64,000 nucleotides of DNA, from positions 1,302,001 to 1,366,000 of the forward strand of contig NZ_JMKS01000003.1 of assembly GCF_000685865.1 (NCBI RefSeq), read 5' to 3'. Both the position numbers and the translations under genes were made by a program. The DNA comes from Exiguobacterium antarcticum DSM 14480 (GTDB lineage Bacteria > Bacillota > Bacilli > Exiguobacteriales > Exiguobacteriaceae). Positions 62,780 through 64,000 of this stretch are shown here, piece by piece; the stretch's first letter is position 1, and each line of letters starts with the position of its first letter. The notes under the pieces are model-generated. The model searched no databases, was not told the DNA's origin, and saw only the letters and a program-made list of their open reading frames with translations.

Positions 62780-63265
62780 TTAAGACGACGCGTTTGCCGC
62801 ATCGTCTGCCTTCACACAATCAATCGCAACGACGAGCGCAATCAGAATCGTCTCCATCGCGGCATCAATCACCTGAATTTCGTAGCTGTCGCCAAACGAC
62901 AACCACTTTTTCTCAACCTGTCCGACGACTTCCCCTTGCCGCTTGACCTGGAAATCCATGTCCCACCAGTTTCCGTCAATCTCGATTCCAGCTGCGTCAA
63001 TCGTATAACGGGCTTTGAACAACGAAAATTCCTTTTCGATCGTCATCGTTTGTCCATCGACCTCAACAAAAAACTTCGGTCGGAGGCTGAACGTCTTTTT
63101 CGTGATCGTCGCCACTTCTTCCCCATCCGTCGTCGTAATCGAAAACGACTTCGGAATTTTCATGAAGCTGCCTTCGACGAGATACTGATCCTGTTCTTGT
63201 TCATCCTTAATCGAAAAACGGCCTCGTAAACTCAGTGCTTTCTGTTTCATGTACAGTGTATGCAT
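62780..63265 (-). CDS. LOR/YxjI family protein, paralogue 1
   Basis: A 161-aa paralogue of the next gene with the same order of strands: LYMKQKALSLRGRFSIKDE, YLVEGSFMKIPKSFSI, TFSLRPKFFVEVDGQTM and the C-terminal helix METILIALVVAIDC. The pair has diverged a lot, so the duplication is old. AAAGGATG lies before the ATG. First gene of the LOR-LOR-Nudix operon. Confidence 0.8.
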   Translation of the reverse strand: MHTLYMKQKALSLRGRFSIKDEQEQDQYLVEGSFMKIPKSFSITTTDGEEVATITKKTFSLRPKFFVEVDGQTMTIEKEFSLFKARYTIDAAGIEIDGNWWDMDFQVKRQGEVVGQVEKKWLSFGDSYEIQVIDAAMETILIALVVAIDCVKADDAANASS

Positions 63266-63359
63266 CCGACTTCATCCTTTCGTCTGTCCAATCAGCCTGC
63301 CCGATTCTCTTCCGGCACCCCCGGTAGTTAGGTTTGCATTCCATATACAAGTGGTATCG

Positions 63360-63482
63360 AGATACAACAGTCCTCTCTATCAAAATTAGGCGAGAGTACT
63401 CCCACTTCTAAACGAAGTGAAAGTGGGAGGTGAATCGCCCCCCTCCCTTTCGGGTATAATACCTTTCAAGGAGGTGAAAATC
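63360..63482 (+). mobile_element. Probable left end of an IS200/IS605-type element
   Basis: CTCCCACTT/AAGTGGGAG (63399-63429) forms a 9-bp stem just upstream of the tnpB start, as at the ends of IS200/IS605-family elements, which have hairpins rather than inverted repeats. TATAAT (63455-63460) and AAGGAGG (63468-63474) follow. The exact boundary is not visible, and no tnpA lies upstream. Confidence 0.5.
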
Positions 63483-64000
63483 ATGTTGAAGCATAAGGCC
63501 TACAAATTCAGAATCTACCCGACAAAAGAGCAGGAAATCCTGATCGCGAAGACCATTGGTTGTTCGCGCTTCGTCTTCAACCACTTTTTAGCGAAGTGGG
63601 ATGAGACGTATAAAGCGACAGGCAAAGGACTGTCTTACGGTTCTTGTTCGAAAGAAATCACGATGCTGAAGCAAGAGTTCGACTGGCTGAAAGAAGTCGA
63701 TAGCCATTCGCTTCAATCGAGTGTCAAACACCTGACCGATGCGTATGACCGCTTCTTCAAGAAGCAGAACGAACGGCCTCGATTCAAATCGAAGCGCAAT
63801 CCCGTCCAATCATACAAGACAAATATCGAGAAGAAGAACCAGCTTCCCGAGGTCTCAATCGTCGGCAGCAAGCTCAAACTTCCTAAGCTGAAGTGGGTGC
63901 GTTTCGCCAACTCGAGGCAGGTCGCAGGACGCATCTTGAACGCGACCATCCGGCGTAACGCTTCAGGAAAATACTTCGTCTCCCTGCTCGTCGAGCAGGA
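63483..64000 (+). CDS. tnpB: IS200/IS605 accessory protein TnpB, N-terminal part (3' end outside window)
   Basis: The frame is open from ATG 63483, 8 bases after AAGGAGG, to the edge of the window (172 codons). KHKAYKFRIYPTKEQEILIAKTIGCSRFVFNHFL is the standard TnpB beginning, and the helix-loop with SLQSSVKHLTDAYDRFFK and PRFKSKRN follows. TnpB is an RNA-guided nuclease related to Cas12 that helps keep the element in place; the RuvC and zinc-finger parts and the guide-RNA end would lie beyond base 64000. Codon use (many AAG, TTC) differs from neighbouring genes, which suggests transfer. Confidence 0.92.
   Translation, partial: MLKHKAYKFRIYPTKEQEILIAKTIGCSRFVFNHFLAKWDETYKATGKGLSYGSCSKEITMLKQEFDWLKEVDSHSLQSSVKHLTDAYDRFFKKQNERPRFKSKRNPVQSYKTNIEKKNQLPEVSIVGSKLKLPKLKWVRFANSRQVAGRILNATIRRNASGKYFVSLLVEQ

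Noticed and set aside
1-64000. tRNA, rRNA, CRISPR arrays and prophage genes
   Set aside because: No cloverleaf sequence, no rRNA segments, no regularly spaced direct repeats and no phage structural genes were seen on either strand.

Overview
The window looks like chromosome of a Bacillales (low-GC Gram-positive) bacterium, most probably Exiguobacterium. That is inferred from protein families, strong GGAGG-type ribosome sites, Bacillus-type regulatory signals (S-box, L-box, glycine riboswitch, CIRCE, PerR box, GntR operator, cre) and the order gntR-gntK-gntP-gnd-ahpC-ahpF, which Bacillus subtilis shares near its origin. Genes are dense and most carry a visible Rho-independent terminator. I see no rRNA, tRNA, CRISPR array or prophage.

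Layout. 1-6.5 kb: end of an aldo/keto reductase, an OsmC protein, a large PLD-nuclease/SF2-helicase/DUF3427 protein converging on a MutT-type Nudix gene, a structured repeat, a cluster of four perfect DnaA boxes and an RlmI-like methyltransferase. 6.5-14 kb: MDR oxidoreductase, pepT, an SPFH protein with a previously unlisted 34-aa membrane protein, the ABC-F protein YkpA and a PhoX phosphatase. 14-20.5 kb: an S-box-controlled operon of a flavin monooxygenase and an ATP-grasp ligase, then several membrane or unknown proteins. 20.5-26.5 kb: MarR regulator with two tandem nitroreductases, an FAD protein, dbpA and rlmN. 26.6-32.3 kb: ABC exporter, methyltransferase, IsdG-like protein, UDG-like protein and an L-box-controlled NhaC-type carrier. 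32.3-40.8 kb: htpG under a perfect CIRCE element, an SDR, an M20 peptidase, small unknowns, and a CBS/MFS operon divergent from a MarR gene with paired operators. 40.8-46 kb: S-box-controlled mmuP-mmuM, a pyruvyltransferase-like protein and PanE. 46-53.5 kb: gluconate operon, then ahpCF with a PerR box. 53.5-64 kb: ECF S component, mqo, an FeS photolyase, glycine-riboswitch-controlled cycA, phosphatase, MFS, Nudix and two LOR/YxjI paralogues, and at the edge the start of an IS200/IS605-type tnpB.

How it fits together. Sulfur and methionine supply is sensed twice through SAM (sulfone/sulfonate-type monooxygenase operon; S-methylmethionine uptake and use). Lysine and glycine transporters each have their own riboswitch. 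Gluconate is taken up, phosphorylated and oxidised by one operon under GntR and probably CcpA. Oxidative stress is covered by AhpCF, OsmC, nitroreductases and Nudix proteins. The most unusual signals are a dispersed three-way-junction repeat whose stems covary between copies, the DnaA-box cluster that overlaps a promoter, and the SAM-riboswitch operon that couples a flavin monooxygenase to an ATP-grasp ligase.
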